Positions 15,788 through 24,536 are shown, counted from the first letter of the stretch. The stretch is DNA of 32,977 nucleotides from CAYNWK01 sp964400875 (GCA_964400875.1 CAYNWK010000037.1:1-32977), one strand, 5' to 3'. Made by a program: numbers and translations. The notes: generated by a model not told the origin, from the sequence alone.

Positions 15788-16657
15788 ATGATCCCCGGCA
15801 AGTTTGATTATTTCGCACCGCCTAACCTGGAGGAAGCGCTCGCTACCCTGGATCAATACCAGGGCGACGCCAAGGTGCTGGCGGGCGGGCAAAGCCTGAT
15901 CCCGGCGATGCGCTTCCGCTTATCCTTGCCCAAGGTGCTGGTCGATCTTAACGGCTTGGAGAACCTGTCGTACATCCGGGAGCCCAACGGGCACCTGGCT
16001 ATCGGCGCCATGACGCGCGAGGCTATGTTGGACGAGTCTGAGCTGGTAGGAAAGAAATACGCCATGCTGGCGGACGCTGCCAGAGTGATCGCCGATCCTG
16101 TAGTGCGCAACCGCTCCACGGTGGGGGGCAACCTGGCCCACGCCGACCCTGCCAACGACCATCCGGCCGTCATGCTGGCTTACAACGCCCAGGTCGTGGC
16201 GCGGGGGTCGAACGGCTCCCGCACCATCCCGATCGACGACTTCTTCGTCGACTTATTCCAGAGCGCGCTGGAACCCACCGAGATTTTGACCGAGATCCGC
16301 ATCCCAGCTCCGGCGCAGCATTCGGGCGGAGCCTACGAGAAAATGGAACGCAAGGTGGGCGATTACGCCGTCTCGGCCGTGGCCGCCCAACTCACCATGG
16401 ACGGCAACCTCTGCACCGCCGCCCGCATAGCCCTTACCAACGTCAGCATTGTGCCCATGAGGGCGAAGAATGCGGAACAGGCTCTTATCGGTAAAGAGCT
16501 TACCGAGGAGGCGCTCGAAGCAGCCGGGAAAGCAGCAGCGGCCGAGTGCGATCCTTCCGCCGACCTGCGCGGATCGGTGGAATATAAACGCGACCTGACG
16601 CGCGTCCTGACCAAGCGAGCCATCCGGCGCGCGGCACAACGAGCCAGTGGAGGGTAG
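15788..16657 (+). CDS. coxM: CoxM, FAD-binding medium subunit of aerobic CO dehydrogenase
   Basis: The 289-residue flavoprotein subunit shows the two FAD-pyrophosphate motifs of the family: AGGQS (32-36) and TVGGNLAHADPANDHPA (111-127). The C-terminal CO dehydrogenase flavoprotein domain (YEKMERKVGDYAVSAVAAQL onward) is intact and the length is standard. It passes electrons from the CoxS iron-sulphur clusters to the quinone pool or a carrier. GGAG about 10 nt upstream supports ATG 15788. Only 2 bp separate it from coxS. The second Ala in AHADPANDHPA is slightly unlike the AHGDPGNDHPA type that I recall from other CoxM proteins, but the FAD-contacting glycines are kept. Confidence 0.95.
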   Translation: MIPGKFDYFAPPNLEEALATLDQYQGDAKVLAGGQSLIPAMRFRLSLPKVLVDLNGLENLSYIREPNGHLAIGAMTREAMLDESELVGKKYAMLADAARVIADPVVRNRSTVGGNLAHADPANDHPAVMLAYNAQVVARGSNGSRTIPIDDFFVDLFQSALEPTEILTEIRIPAPAQHSGGAYEKMERKVGDYAVSAVAAQLTMDGNLCTAARIALTNVSIVPMRAKNAEQALIGKELTEEALEAAGKAAAAECDPSADLRGSVEYKRDLTRVLTKRAIRRAAQRASGG

Positions 16658-16659
16658 AC

Positions 16660-17151
16660 ATGAGTATGCACGAGATTACGGTAACCGTGAACCAGGCGCC
16701 GTTCACCCGCGAGGTGGAGGCGCGCACGCTGTTGGTCCATTTCCTGCGCGAAGAGCTCGGCCTGACGGGCACCCACATCGGCTGCGATACGACCAATTGC
16801 GGCGCCTGCACGGTCATCCTGAACGGCCGGACTGTCAAGAGCTGCACGGTTTTCGCCGTCCAGGCTAATGGCGGCGAAGTCGAGACCATTGAAGGCGTAG
16901 CCCAGAACGGCCAGCTGCACCCTTTGCAGGAAGGCTTTTGGGAGAAGCATGGCTTGCAATGCGGTTTTTGCACGCCAGGCATGATCATGAGCGCCAAGTA
17001 TTTGCTCGCCAGGAACCCGGATCCAACGGAGGAAGAGATCCGTTGGGCGATATCCGGCAACCTTTGCCGCTGTACCGGGTACAACAAGATCGTCGAAGCG
17101 GTGCAATATGCTGCTGAGAAGCTGAATGCGCCAGAGGAGATGCCCGCATGA
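16660..17151 (+). CDS. coxS: CoxS, [2Fe-2S] small subunit of aerobic CO dehydrogenase
   Basis: The 163-residue protein carries both expected [2Fe-2S] clusters. The plant-ferredoxin-type site is C42, C47, C50 and C62 (GCDTTNCGAC, SC). The second, all-helical site is C101, C104, C136 and C138 (CGFC, CRC). All eight Cys have canonical spacing, so both clusters should assemble. It relays electrons from the Mo-Cu site in CoxL to FAD in CoxM. GGAGG (16649-16653) 6 nt upstream sets ATG 16660. Its TGA overlaps the coxL ATG (ATGA, 17148-17151), a typical coupling that keeps S and L in equal amounts. Confidence 0.96.
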   Translation: MSMHEITVTVNQAPFTREVEARTLLVHFLREELGLTGTHIGCDTTNCGACTVILNGRTVKSCTVFAVQANGGEVETIEGVAQNGQLHPLQEGFWEKHGLQCGFCTPGMIMSAKYLLARNPDPTEEEIRWAISGNLCRCTGYNKIVEAVQYAAEKLNAPEEMPA

Positions 17152-19604
17152 ACTACCACGATCCTTCTAAGCCTAAGCAATTTGACGATCGCTTTGAGTC
17201 TAAACACGCAGTCCCCGAAGGCGCTTCAAAAACAATCCCGACGAGCCAGGAGATCCGCATCACCACGCCTGCGGAGATCAGCGGCATGGGTCATCGCATG
17301 AAGCGCAAGGAAGATCCCCGCTTCCTCCAGGGCAGAGGAAACTATATCGACGATATCAAGCTCCCGAACATGCTGCATATGGATATCGTACGCAGCCCCT
17401 ATGCGCATGCCAGGATACGCAATATCGACGCCAGCGCAGCCCTGGAGATGGCAGGCGTGGTCGCAGTCGTGACCGGCAAGGACCTCGAAGCCCATAACCT
17501 GCATTGGATGCCCACGTTAATGTCGGATACCCAGATGGTCTTACCGACGGAAAAAGTGATCTATTACGCTCAAGAAATCTGCGCGGTCATCGCCACGGAC
17601 CGGTATATTGCCGCGGATGCCGTGGAGAAGATCGTGGTGGACTACGAACCGCTAGATCCGGTCATCGATCCGTTCGAAGCGCTGGAGGACAAGGTCATCG
17701 TGCGCGAGGACAAGGAGCTGAAGACCAACCGCATTTGGCATTGGGAGGCTGGGGACGCCGAAGGCACCGACCAGGTATTTGCCAACGCGGCGCACGTCGT
17801 CAAGCAATACATGCATATCCCGCGGATTCACGTGGCTTCCATCGAGACCTGCGGCATGGTCGCCAATTACAATTCTGCCACCGAGAAGATGCAGCTTTAC
17901 ATGACCACCCAGGCGCCTCACGCCATCCGCACGGTGTTCGCGCTGGTCACGGGACTGCCAGAGCAGAAGATCCAGGTGATCTCCCCCGATATCGGCGGCG
18001 GTTTTGGCGGAAAAGTGCCGGTCTATCCCGGCTACGTGGTTTGCGCCGTCGCCAGCTTGCTGCTCGGCAAGCCGGTGAAATGGATCGAAGATCGCAGCGA
18101 GAACTTGCAGGCGGACAGCTTTGCCCGCGACTACCATCTAGAAGGGGAACTGGCCGCCGACGCCGATGGCAAGCTGTTGGGCTTGCGCGTGCGCGGGCTG
18201 GCCGACCATGGCTGTACGGACGCACAAGCCAATCCTTCAAAATTCCCGGCAGGCATGTTCAGCATCTGCACCGGGTCCTACGACCTGCAGGCCGCCCACA
18301 TCAGCATGGACGCCGTTTATACCAACAAGCCGCCGGGGGGCATCGCCTACCGCTGCTCCTTCCGGGTGACGGAAGCGGTCCAGCTGATCGAGCGGCTGAC
18401 CAACATCATGGCCCACGAGCTGGGGCAGGATGCCGCCGAGTTCCGCATGCAGAACTTTATCCAGCCAACGCAGTTCCCCTACAAATCGCCCACCGGGTGG
18501 GAGTACGACAGCGGCAACTACCCGGCTGCCTTGCAAAAAGCGATGGACGCGATCGGCTACCAGGAGCTTCGCAAGGAGCAGGCCGAAAAGCGGGCGCGGG
18601 GTGAGTTAATGGGCATCGGCATTTCCAGCTTCACCGAAGTTGTCGGCGCGGGTCCCTCCCAAGATTTCGATATCCTGGGTATCAAGATGTTCGACTCGGC
18701 TGAAATCCGCATCCACCCAACCGGGAAAGCCATCGCGCGCTTCGGCACGAAGTCGCAAGGACAGGGGCATGAGACCACCTATGCCCAGATCATCGCGGAG
18801 GAGCTCGGGCTGCCAGCCGCGGATATCGAGGTCGAAGAAGGCGACACGGATACCGCGCCGTACGGTTTGGGCACCTACGCCAGCCGTTCGACGCCAACTG
18901 CCGGCGCCGCGGCGGCCATGGCTGCCCGCAAGATCAGAGCCAAAGCGCGCAAGATCGCTGCATATCTGCTGGAAGTGAGCGAGGACGACCTGGAATGGGA
19001 CGTCAATAAGTGGCAGGTGAAGGGCTCGCCCGAACAGGCCAAGACCATCCAGGAGATCGCCTTTGCGGCCTATACCAACCACCCGCCGGAATTGGAAGCC
19101 GGTTTGGAAGCGACGGATTACTACAATCCGCCCAACCTGACCTTCCCCTTTGGCAGCTATATCTGCGTTGTCGATATCGACAAAGGCACAGGCCAGGTAA
19201 GCATCCGCCGCTTCGTAGCTATCGATGATTGCGGCAATATCATCAACCCGCTCGTGGTGGAAGGACAGGTGCACGGTGGTTTGACCATGGGTCTGGCGCC
19301 GGCCATGTACGAGGAGATGCGCTACGACGAGTACGGGCAGTGCCTCACCGGCACGTTAAGCGACTATCTGCTGCCCACGGCGGTTGAGTCGCCGAAGTGG
19401 GAGACCGGGCACACCATCACGCCTTCCCCCCACCATCCCATCGGGGCCAAGGGTGTGGGCGAGTCGCCCACGGTCGGCGCGCCGCCTGCCATCGCCAACG
19501 CCGTGGTGGATGCCCTGTGGCATCTGGGCGTGCGCCATATCGAGATCCCCATCACACCCGAGCGGGTCTGGAAAGCCCTGCGCGAGGCCGGGGTAAACGA
19601 TTGA
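17148..19604 (+). CDS. coxL: CoxL, Mo-Cu large subunit of form I aerobic CO dehydrogenase
   Basis: The 818-residue catalytic subunit oxidises CO with water to CO2. The form I signature AYRCSFR is present at 400-406, with C403 as the copper ligand (C388 in A. carboxidovorans). Form II and other family members have AYRGAGR instead. Cofactor-binding residues are also kept: Q255 (TTQAPH), GGGFGGK (283-289) and the catalytic Glu E772 in GVGESP (E763 in the reference). An N-terminal extension of about 35 residues precedes the usual MGHRMKRKEDPRFLQG start of homology. It follows coxS with a 4-bp overlap. With CoxM and CoxS it forms the (LMS)2 heterohexamer at the inner membrane face, allowing CO, possibly at trace atmospheric levels, to be used as an electron donor. 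No carbon-fixation genes are in view. Confidence 0.97.
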   Translation: MNYHDPSKPKQFDDRFESKHAVPEGASKTIPTSQEIRITTPAEISGMGHRMKRKEDPRFLQGRGNYIDDIKLPNMLHMDIVRSPYAHARIRNIDASAALEMAGVVAVVTGKDLEAHNLHWMPTLMSDTQMVLPTEKVIYYAQEICAVIATDRYIAADAVEKIVVDYEPLDPVIDPFEALEDKVIVREDKELKTNRIWHWEAGDAEGTDQVFANAAHVVKQYMHIPRIHVASIETCGMVANYNSATEKMQLYMTTQAPHAIRTVFALVTGLPEQKIQVISPDIGGGFGGKVPVYPGYVVCAVASLLLGKPVKWIEDRSENLQADSFARDYHLEGELAADADGKLLGLRVRGLADHGCTDAQANPSKFPAGMFSICTGSYDLQAAHISMDAVYTNKPPGGIAYRCSFRVTEAVQLIERLTNIMAHELGQDAAEFRMQNFIQPTQFPYKSPTGWEYDSGNYPAALQKAMDAIGYQELRKEQAEKRARGELMGIGISSFTEVVGAGPSQDFDILGIKMFDSAEIRIHPTGKAIARFGTKSQGQGHETTYAQIIAEELGLPAADIEVEEGDTDTAPYGLGTYASRSTPTAGAAAAMAARKIRAKARKIAAYLLEVSEDDLEWDVNKWQVKGSPEQAKTIQEIAFAAYTNHPPELEAGLEATDYYNPPNLTFPFGSYICVVDIDKGTGQVSIRRFVAIDDCGNIINPLVVEGQVHGGLTMGLAPAMYEEMRYDEYGQCLTGTLSDYLLPTAVESPKWETGHTITPSPHHPIGAKGVGESPTVGAPPAIANAVVDALWHLGVRHIEIPITPERVWKALREAGVND

Positions 19605-19617
19605 AGTTCACTCGATG

Positions 19618-19656
19618 ACCGGCATCCCGTGCTGGAGATCGACACGGGATGCCGGT
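19618..19656 (+). repeat. Perfect 14-bp stem-loop between coxL and the XdhC-like gene
   Basis: ACCGGCATCCCGTG (19618-19631) and its exact complement (19643-19656) enclose an 11-nt loop, 13 nt after the coxL stop. No T-tract follows, so this is more likely an mRNA-stabilising or processing structure, or a partial terminator lowering expression of the last gene. The stem spans ATG 19649, a reason to prefer the ATG at 19694 for the next gene. Confidence 0.6.
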
Positions 19657-19693
19657 TGAACCACCCATTAACAATACCCAGGACCGAATACCG

Positions 19694-20890
19694 ATGTATG
19701 ACGAATTTTTTGCCAAGGCAAACGAGCTGGTGCAGGCCGGGGTCCCCTTTGCGACCGCGACCGTAATTTACGTGGAAAAGCCCACCTCCGGGGTGCCGGG
19801 GGATCGGGCGATCGTCACTGCAGATGGGGTGATGTACGGGTGGATCGGCGGGAGCTGCGCGCAGCCCTCGGTCATCGCCGAAGCGCGCAAGGCGCTCACC
19901 CTGGACGAATGCCGCCTGATCCGCTTGTCAACTTCACCGGCAGATCATACTTCTCGATCGGGCCTGATCGACCTGCCCATGACCTGTTTCAGTGGAGGGA
20001 CACTGGAGATCATGATCGAACCCCACCTCCCCAAACCTCGCCTGCTCGTGGTCGGCAACTTGCCTGTGGCGCAAGCCCTTGTGCACCTGGGCCAGGCGAT
20101 GAACTACCACGTTATCGCCGTCGACCTGGACAACGAGCACGGCGGCATGTCCCACGCGGACGAGATCGTGACCAGCCTGGATGATCTGGCCGAGCAGATT
20201 CAACCCCATACCTACGTGGTCGTGACCACGCACGGCAATTACGATGAGCTGGCCCTGGAGAAGATCCTGCCGGCCCGGCCGGATTACGTGGGCCTGGTCG
20301 CCAGCCCCAAGAGGGCCCAGGCGGTGCGAGAATACCTGACCGCCCAAGGCCTAAGCGCCGAACAGCTGTGGCTGCTTAAAGCCCCGGCCGGTCTCGACAT
20401 CCAGGCCCGGCGGGGTGACGAGATCGCCCTCAGCATTATGGCCGAGATCGTCCAGAGACGCCGGAATGCCGAGGTGGCGGCTCCCGTCGAGGAGCTCGCC
20501 GCGCCGGAATCCATGCTATTGTTCGAAGAGTACATACATTCTGCCCCAGCCGTAGAGGGAACTGGCGCGGCAGCCGTAGATCCGGTTTGCGGCATGAACG
20601 TGGAGATTAGCGAAGCGAATTTTACCTACGATTACGACGGCGCAATGTATTATTTCTGCTGTGCGGGTTGTAAAACCAAGTTCTCCCAAAACCCTGAAGA
20701 ATACCTCGAGGTAGAAGCGCCGTCCGGCGAGGCGGTCGATCCGGTTTGCAACATGATCGTGGATATCCCTACGGCAAAATACATGTCCGAATACGAGGGC
20801 GAGCTGGTTTACTTTTGCTCTGCGGGCTGCAAGCAAGCCTTCGACCAGCACCCGGAGAAGTACCTGAAGGAGCATTCGTCAGGGGGTTAA
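19694..20890 (+). CDS. XdhC/CoxF-family molybdoenzyme maturation protein with two C-terminal YHS domains
   Basis: Read from ATG 19694 the protein has 398 residues. The XdhC/CoxI N-terminal domain has the hallmark GWIGGSC (49-55). An XdhC Rossmann domain follows (RLLVVGNLPVAQAL ... VIAVDLDNE, then THGNYDELAL and YVGLVASPKRA). The C-terminus carries two tandem YHS domains: DPVCGM (296-301) with CCAGC (322-326), and DPVCNM (349-354) with CSAGC (375-379). XdhC-type proteins bind and sulphurate Mo cofactor before insertion; CoxF in A. carboxidovorans is of this family and is implicated in copper insertion. YHS domains bind heavy metals, so a fused copper donor is plausible (inference). ATG 19649 in the same frame lies inside a stable hairpin and is less likely; the Shine-Dalgarno for 19694 (AGGA, 19680-19683) has a longish 10-nt spacing. 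Confidence 0.9.
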   Translation: MYDEFFAKANELVQAGVPFATATVIYVEKPTSGVPGDRAIVTADGVMYGWIGGSCAQPSVIAEARKALTLDECRLIRLSTSPADHTSRSGLIDLPMTCFSGGTLEIMIEPHLPKPRLLVVGNLPVAQALVHLGQAMNYHVIAVDLDNEHGGMSHADEIVTSLDDLAEQIQPHTYVVVTTHGNYDELALEKILPARPDYVGLVASPKRAQAVREYLTAQGLSAEQLWLLKAPAGLDIQARRGDEIALSIMAEIVQRRRNAEVAAPVEELAAPESMLLFEEYIHSAPAVEGTGAAAVDPVCGMNVEISEANFTYDYDGAMYYFCCAGCKTKFSQNPEEYLEVEAPSGEAVDPVCNMIVDIPTAKYMSEYEGELVYFCSAGCKQAFDQHPEKYLKEHSSGG

Positions 20891-20897
20891 TTAAAAC

Positions 20898-20915
20898 CAG
20901 TTCCTTCGTGAACTG
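20898..20915 (+). terminator. Weak hairpin after the cox operon
   Basis: CAGTTC (20898-20903) and GAACTG (20910-20915) form a 6-bp stem with a 6-nt loop 8 nt after the last cox gene. No T-tract follows, and the right arm overlaps the poor -35 region of the next promoter. It is the only candidate terminator visible before the cyclase gene. Confidence 0.25.
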
Positions 20916-20926
20916 CAGACTCCAAT

Positions 20927-20943
20927 TTATAATTACCGGTATT
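20927..20943 (+). promoter_or_regulatory. Putative -10 region / shared upstream element of second cyclase gene
   Basis: TTATAATTACCGGTATT contains TATAAT (20928-20933) and differs at one position from the minus-strand element at 3665-3681 ahead of the paralogous cyclase. It includes the palindrome TACCGGTA (20934-20941). The -35 region (TTCGTG, 17-nt spacing) is weak, suggesting an activator or a different sigma factor. The start codon is 71 nt further on. Confidence 0.5.
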
Positions 20944-21004
20944 AACTGGAAGATTACTTCTATATCGGTTCCGACCGATGTCTTGATAGTTCAAGGTCTA
21001 AACG

Positions 21005-24000
21005 TTGAACTGCCCGAATTGCCAGACCACGAATCCGGATGAAGCCCGGTTCTGTATGAACTGTGGTTTCCCCCTCGAGAGGCGCTGCCCCAACTGTGAA
21101 ACCACGGTTCCGGCCGAGGCTAAGTTTTGCTTCAACTGCGGGCAGCAGCTCAGTGAGCCAGCCGCGCGCGCCGCCGAGCCATCGCCGCGCCAGGCCCCCG
21201 GATCGACTGCTCTCTCCGAACTGCAGAAATATATCCCCAAGGACTTGCTCTCCAAGTTCGAGGCAGCCAGGGCAAGCGGGGGAATGCATGGCGAACGGCG
21301 GATCGTCACCATCCTCTTTTGTGACATCGTTGGTTCAACAGCCGCGGCCGTGCAGATGGATCCCGAGGATTGGACAGAGATCGTCAACGGCGCTTTTGAG
21401 TATCTGATCGCGCCAGTCTACCGGTACGAGGGGATGGTCGGAAGGCTGATGGGCGACGCGATCCTGGCTTTTTTCGGCGCGCCCATCGCGCATGAGGACG
21501 ACCCGGAACGCGCCGTGCTGGCTGGTCTGGATATCCTGGAAGGAATCCAAGTTTATAACGCAGCGATCAAAGAGAAATTTGGTTTATCCCTGGATGTACG
21601 CATCGGCATCAACACGGGACCGGTTGTAATCGGGGAAGTTGGGTCGGACCTGCGGGTCGAATATACGGCGATGGGGGACGCGGTCAACCTGGCCGCGCGC
21701 ATGGAGCAAACTGCGCAACCGGGCACCGTCCAGATCTCCGAGCATACCTATAAGCTGATTGCTCCATTGTTTCATCTGAGAGACATCGGCAAAATCGAGG
21801 TTAAGGGCCACGTTCAGCCTGTTCAGTCTTACCAGGTGATCGGCCGCAAGCAGGACCCCGGACGCCTGCGCGGCATTGCAGGCCTGGAAACCCCCTTATT
21901 AGGCCGCGAAGCGGATCTTGAAACGCTACAACAAGTGTTGCTTGGGCTCAGCCAGGGCAAAGGACACATTGTGTCGCTGATCGGCGAAGCGGGGTTGGGT
22001 AAATCCCGGCTGGTTTCGGAGTTGCGCCGCTCACCATTCTTGGACGGAGGTGAGTTCAAAGACCTCAACTGGATCGAGGCGCGCTCCCTTTCCTACGAAA
22101 AGTCAATCCCTTTTGAAGCCTTTCGAGGTCTGCTCAACGATTACTTTGGCCTTCCTGCCTCGCAATCGAACGAAGAGAGCTACGCTCAGCTCGAACACGA
22201 AATTAGCAAGGTGATGCCAGCAAGAGCCGCCGAGATCACGCCTTATATCGCCACGGTTTTGGGACTGCCGCTTAAAGGCTCTGACGCAGAGACGATCAAC
22301 CAGCTGGAACCGCAACAGCTCCAGGATTCAATTTTTCGAGCGGTTCGGACTTTCATCCAACATCTGACCAGGCAGAAACCCCTGGTACTGGTTTTTGACG
22401 ATCTGCACTGGGCAGACGCAACCTCGATTCAACTGCTCGAAAGAGTGGCGCAGCTGACCGATCAAGCTGGGCTGGTGATCCTCGCTCTTTTCCGACCCGA
22501 CAAGCATGAAGATTCCTGGAAGTTTCACGAGTTCATCGATAGAGAGTTTCCCCACCGATACACCACAATTTCCCTGGTCCCGCTGAGCTCAACCATATCA
22601 CGCGAGCTGGTCGCAAAGCTCGTGCAGGAGGCTGCCTTACCGGAGAAAGTAACCGACCTGATCCTGACCAAGGCGGAAGGGAACCCCTTTTTTATCGAAG
22701 AAGTGATCCGATCCCTGGTGTACGCCAGCCCAAGTGAAAGTACTCAAAGCTCTGCCGACCATTCGATCCAGGATATTAATGTCCCGGATACGCTGGCAGG
22801 AGTCCTGACAACACGCCTTGACCAGTTAGGCGAGGGACCTAAGCGGATTCTACAAACTGCTGCGGTTATTGGAAGACAGTTTCGCTACGATACCTTGCAA
22901 GCGGTAACCCAGCCGAATGGGCACCTGGAGGAGACGCTGATCGATTTAATCAGGCGGGGACAGATCCAGGAGGCCGGACGAGTTCCTCAGCGAGTCTACG
23001 CTTTCCATCACGTTCTGGCCCAAGAGGCGGCATATGGCTCGTTGTTGCGCAAAGATCGGCGAAGGATCCACCTGCGTATCGCTGAATGGTGGGAAAATCA
23101 AGGTCCGGATCAAGTTTATACGATCGCCCAGCATTTCCTGGCGGCGGAATCGCAAAAACGCGCGCTGCCGTATTTAGTTGAGGCGGGAGAGCGCGCTGCC
23201 CGCGCCTATGCTATCGAAGAGGCGTTCGCGTTGTATTCCCAGGCTGTTGAAATTGTTGAGGCAGGCACGGGTACACCGCTGGTACGAAAAATTTACGGCG
23301 GTTTGGGCGAGGTGTTGAACTGGATGGGGCGCCATTCGGAAGCGGTGGAAGCCTTTAAGGCCATGCTCGAGGCTGCGGGGGCAGCCGGGGAAGACACAGA
23401 TCGGGCAGCCGCCTGGCATGGCATCTCCGAAGCGCAGGCACAGCGGGGTGACCATCGTGAAGCGCTTGAAAGCGCGCTCCAGGAAGAGAAAATCGCTCGA
23501 CAGGCCAACCTCCCGCTCCCCCTCGCAAAAGCGTTGTGGATGAAGGCTTGGGGCTTGTTTATGTTGGGGGAGATGGATGAGGCGCTCGAACTGGCTCTGG
23601 AGGTCGCTAAGCTCAGCGAACAGCTCGGTGATGCTGGCCAGACCGCTCACAGCCTCAACCTCCTGGGAGTTGTATATACCACCTCAGGTTCGTATGCAGA
23701 AGCAGCCAAGCATTTCGAAAAGGCGTTGGAAATCTTTCGCAATTTGGGCAACAGCCGCCGGGCGATGCCTTTGTTGAATAACCTGGGGGTCATTGCCGAA
23801 TCGCGCGGCGATTACCGCACGGCGATTGTACATTATCAAGAGGCCCTTGAGATCGCGCAGGAGATCGACAACCGCAATGGGGAAGTGGTCTACCTCAGCA
23901 ACCTGGGCGGCGCCAAGATGAAACTGGGAAACTCCCGCTCGGCGGAAGACGATCTGCGCCGGGTGATCGATCTGGCAGGCGAGGCCGGATCTTATGTGCT

Positions 24001-24439
24001 CTCTGCTACCTACAGCCATCTCGCAGAAGCCTCGCTGGCTCAAGAGAAGTGGAGCGAGGCGCTGCCTTTGGCCCGCCAGGCGCTCGAAATAGGCCTCGAG
24101 AACGAATCGCAGGAGGATATTGCCCTGGCATGGCGTATGATCGGGTTAGTGGCGTGGCAGCATAGCGGGCTTATCCTGCTGGACGACGAGGCTGAGGGTG
24201 GACAAACTGAGTACGAGGTAGCTGCCTGCTTCGCCAGGAGCGAGGAAATTTTCAGAGAGGCCGGTCGGGATGAAGAGAGGGCCCGCACGCTGCGCGCCTG
24301 GGCAAGATTTGAGCTAACCAGCGGAGATCGTTCTGCCGGAATGGCTAAATGGGAAGAAGCCAGGCAAATCTTCGAGCGTCTGGGGGCCGAGCTGGAAGTC
24401 CAAAAAATGGAAGATAACCCACCGCTCCCTCGAAATTAG
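21005..24439 (+). CDS. Zinc-ribbon / class III nucleotide cyclase / AAA ATPase / TPR regulator (complete paralogue)
   Basis: The 1144-residue protein has the same layout as the truncated gene at 1-3617. Two zinc ribbons (CPNC..CMNC, CPNC..CFNC) occupy 1-50. A class III cyclase domain follows at about 98-280, with metal ligands D107 and D151 and transition-state N228 and R232. An AAA/STAND ATPase has Walker A GEAGLGKS (327-334) and Walker B VFDDLHWAD (463-471). TPR repeats run from about 760 to 1110. Arg147 replaces the usual substrate-specifying Lys and Thr221 the partner Asp. The start is TTG 21005: an in-frame TAA lies at 20999-21001, AAGG (20993-20996) is 8 nt upstream, and MNCPNCQT matches the paralogue. 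It probably makes a cyclic nucleotide in response to ATP-dependent oligomerisation or ligand sensing through the TPRs. It directly follows the cox operon, but a functional link is unproven. Confidence 0.93.
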   Translation: MNCPNCQTTNPDEARFCMNCGFPLERRCPNCETTVPAEAKFCFNCGQQLSEPAARAAEPSPRQAPGSTALSELQKYIPKDLLSKFEAARASGGMHGERRIVTILFCDIVGSTAAAVQMDPEDWTEIVNGAFEYLIAPVYRYEGMVGRLMGDAILAFFGAPIAHEDDPERAVLAGLDILEGIQVYNAAIKEKFGLSLDVRIGINTGPVVIGEVGSDLRVEYTAMGDAVNLAARMEQTAQPGTVQISEHTYKLIAPLFHLRDIGKIEVKGHVQPVQSYQVIGRKQDPGRLRGIAGLETPLLGREADLETLQQVLLGLSQGKGHIVSLIGEAGLGKSRLVSELRRSPFLDGGEFKDLNWIEARSLSYEKSIPFEAFRGLLNDYFGLPASQSNEESYAQLEHEISKVMPARAAEITPYIATVLGLPLKGSDAETINQLEPQQLQDSIFRAVRTFIQHLTRQKPLVLVFDDLHWADATSIQLLERVAQLTDQAGLVILALFRPDKHEDSWKFHEFIDREFPHRYTTISLVPLSSTISRELVAKLVQEAALPEKVTDLILTKAEGNPFFIEEVIRSLVYASPSESTQSSADHSIQDINVPDTLAGVLTTRLDQLGEGPKRILQTAAVIGRQFRYDTLQAVTQPNGHLEETLIDLIRRGQIQEAGRVPQRVYAFHHVLAQEAAYGSLLRKDRRRIHLRIAEWWENQGPDQVYTIAQHFLAAESQKRALPYLVEAGERAARAYAIEEAFALYSQAVEIVEAGTGTPLVRKIYGGLGEVLNWMGRHSEAVEAFKAMLEAAGAAGEDTDRAAAWHGISEAQAQRGDHREALESALQEEKIARQANLPLPLAKALWMKAWGLFMLGEMDEALELALEVAKLSEQLGDAGQTAHSLNLLGVVYTTSGSYAEAAKHFEKALEIFRNLGNSRRAMPLLNNLGVIAESRGDYRTAIVHYQEALEIAQEIDNRNGEVVYLSNLGGAKMKLGNSRSAEDDLRRVIDLAGEAGSYVLSATYSHLAEASLAQEKWSEALPLARQALEIGLENESQEDIALAWRMIGLVAWQHSGLILLDDEAEGGQTEYEVAACFARSEEIFREAGRDEERARTLRAWARFELTSGDRSAGMAKWEEARQIFERLGAELEVQKMEDNPPLPRN

Positions 24440-24536
24440 GCACAGATATAGAGGGGTTTGGCGGGCAAAACCCACAGCGTTCTTCCCTGACTAAAAAAAT
24501 CCCAAAATAAGCTGCTCGGAATGATAGTAATTCGAG

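Noticed and set aside
17504..18604. 366-codon plus-strand frame inside coxL
   Set aside because: Out of frame with the conserved CoxL sequence; an Arg/Gly/His-rich shadow.
17148..19604. Calling the large subunit a generic xanthine dehydrogenase or form II homologue
   Set aside because: The active-site loop reads AYRCSFR with the Cu-binding Cys, diagnostic of form I CO dehydrogenase.
19649..19693. ATG 19649 as start of the XdhC-like gene
   Set aside because: It lies in the right arm of a perfect 14-bp hairpin, and the family homology begins at MYDEFF (19694).
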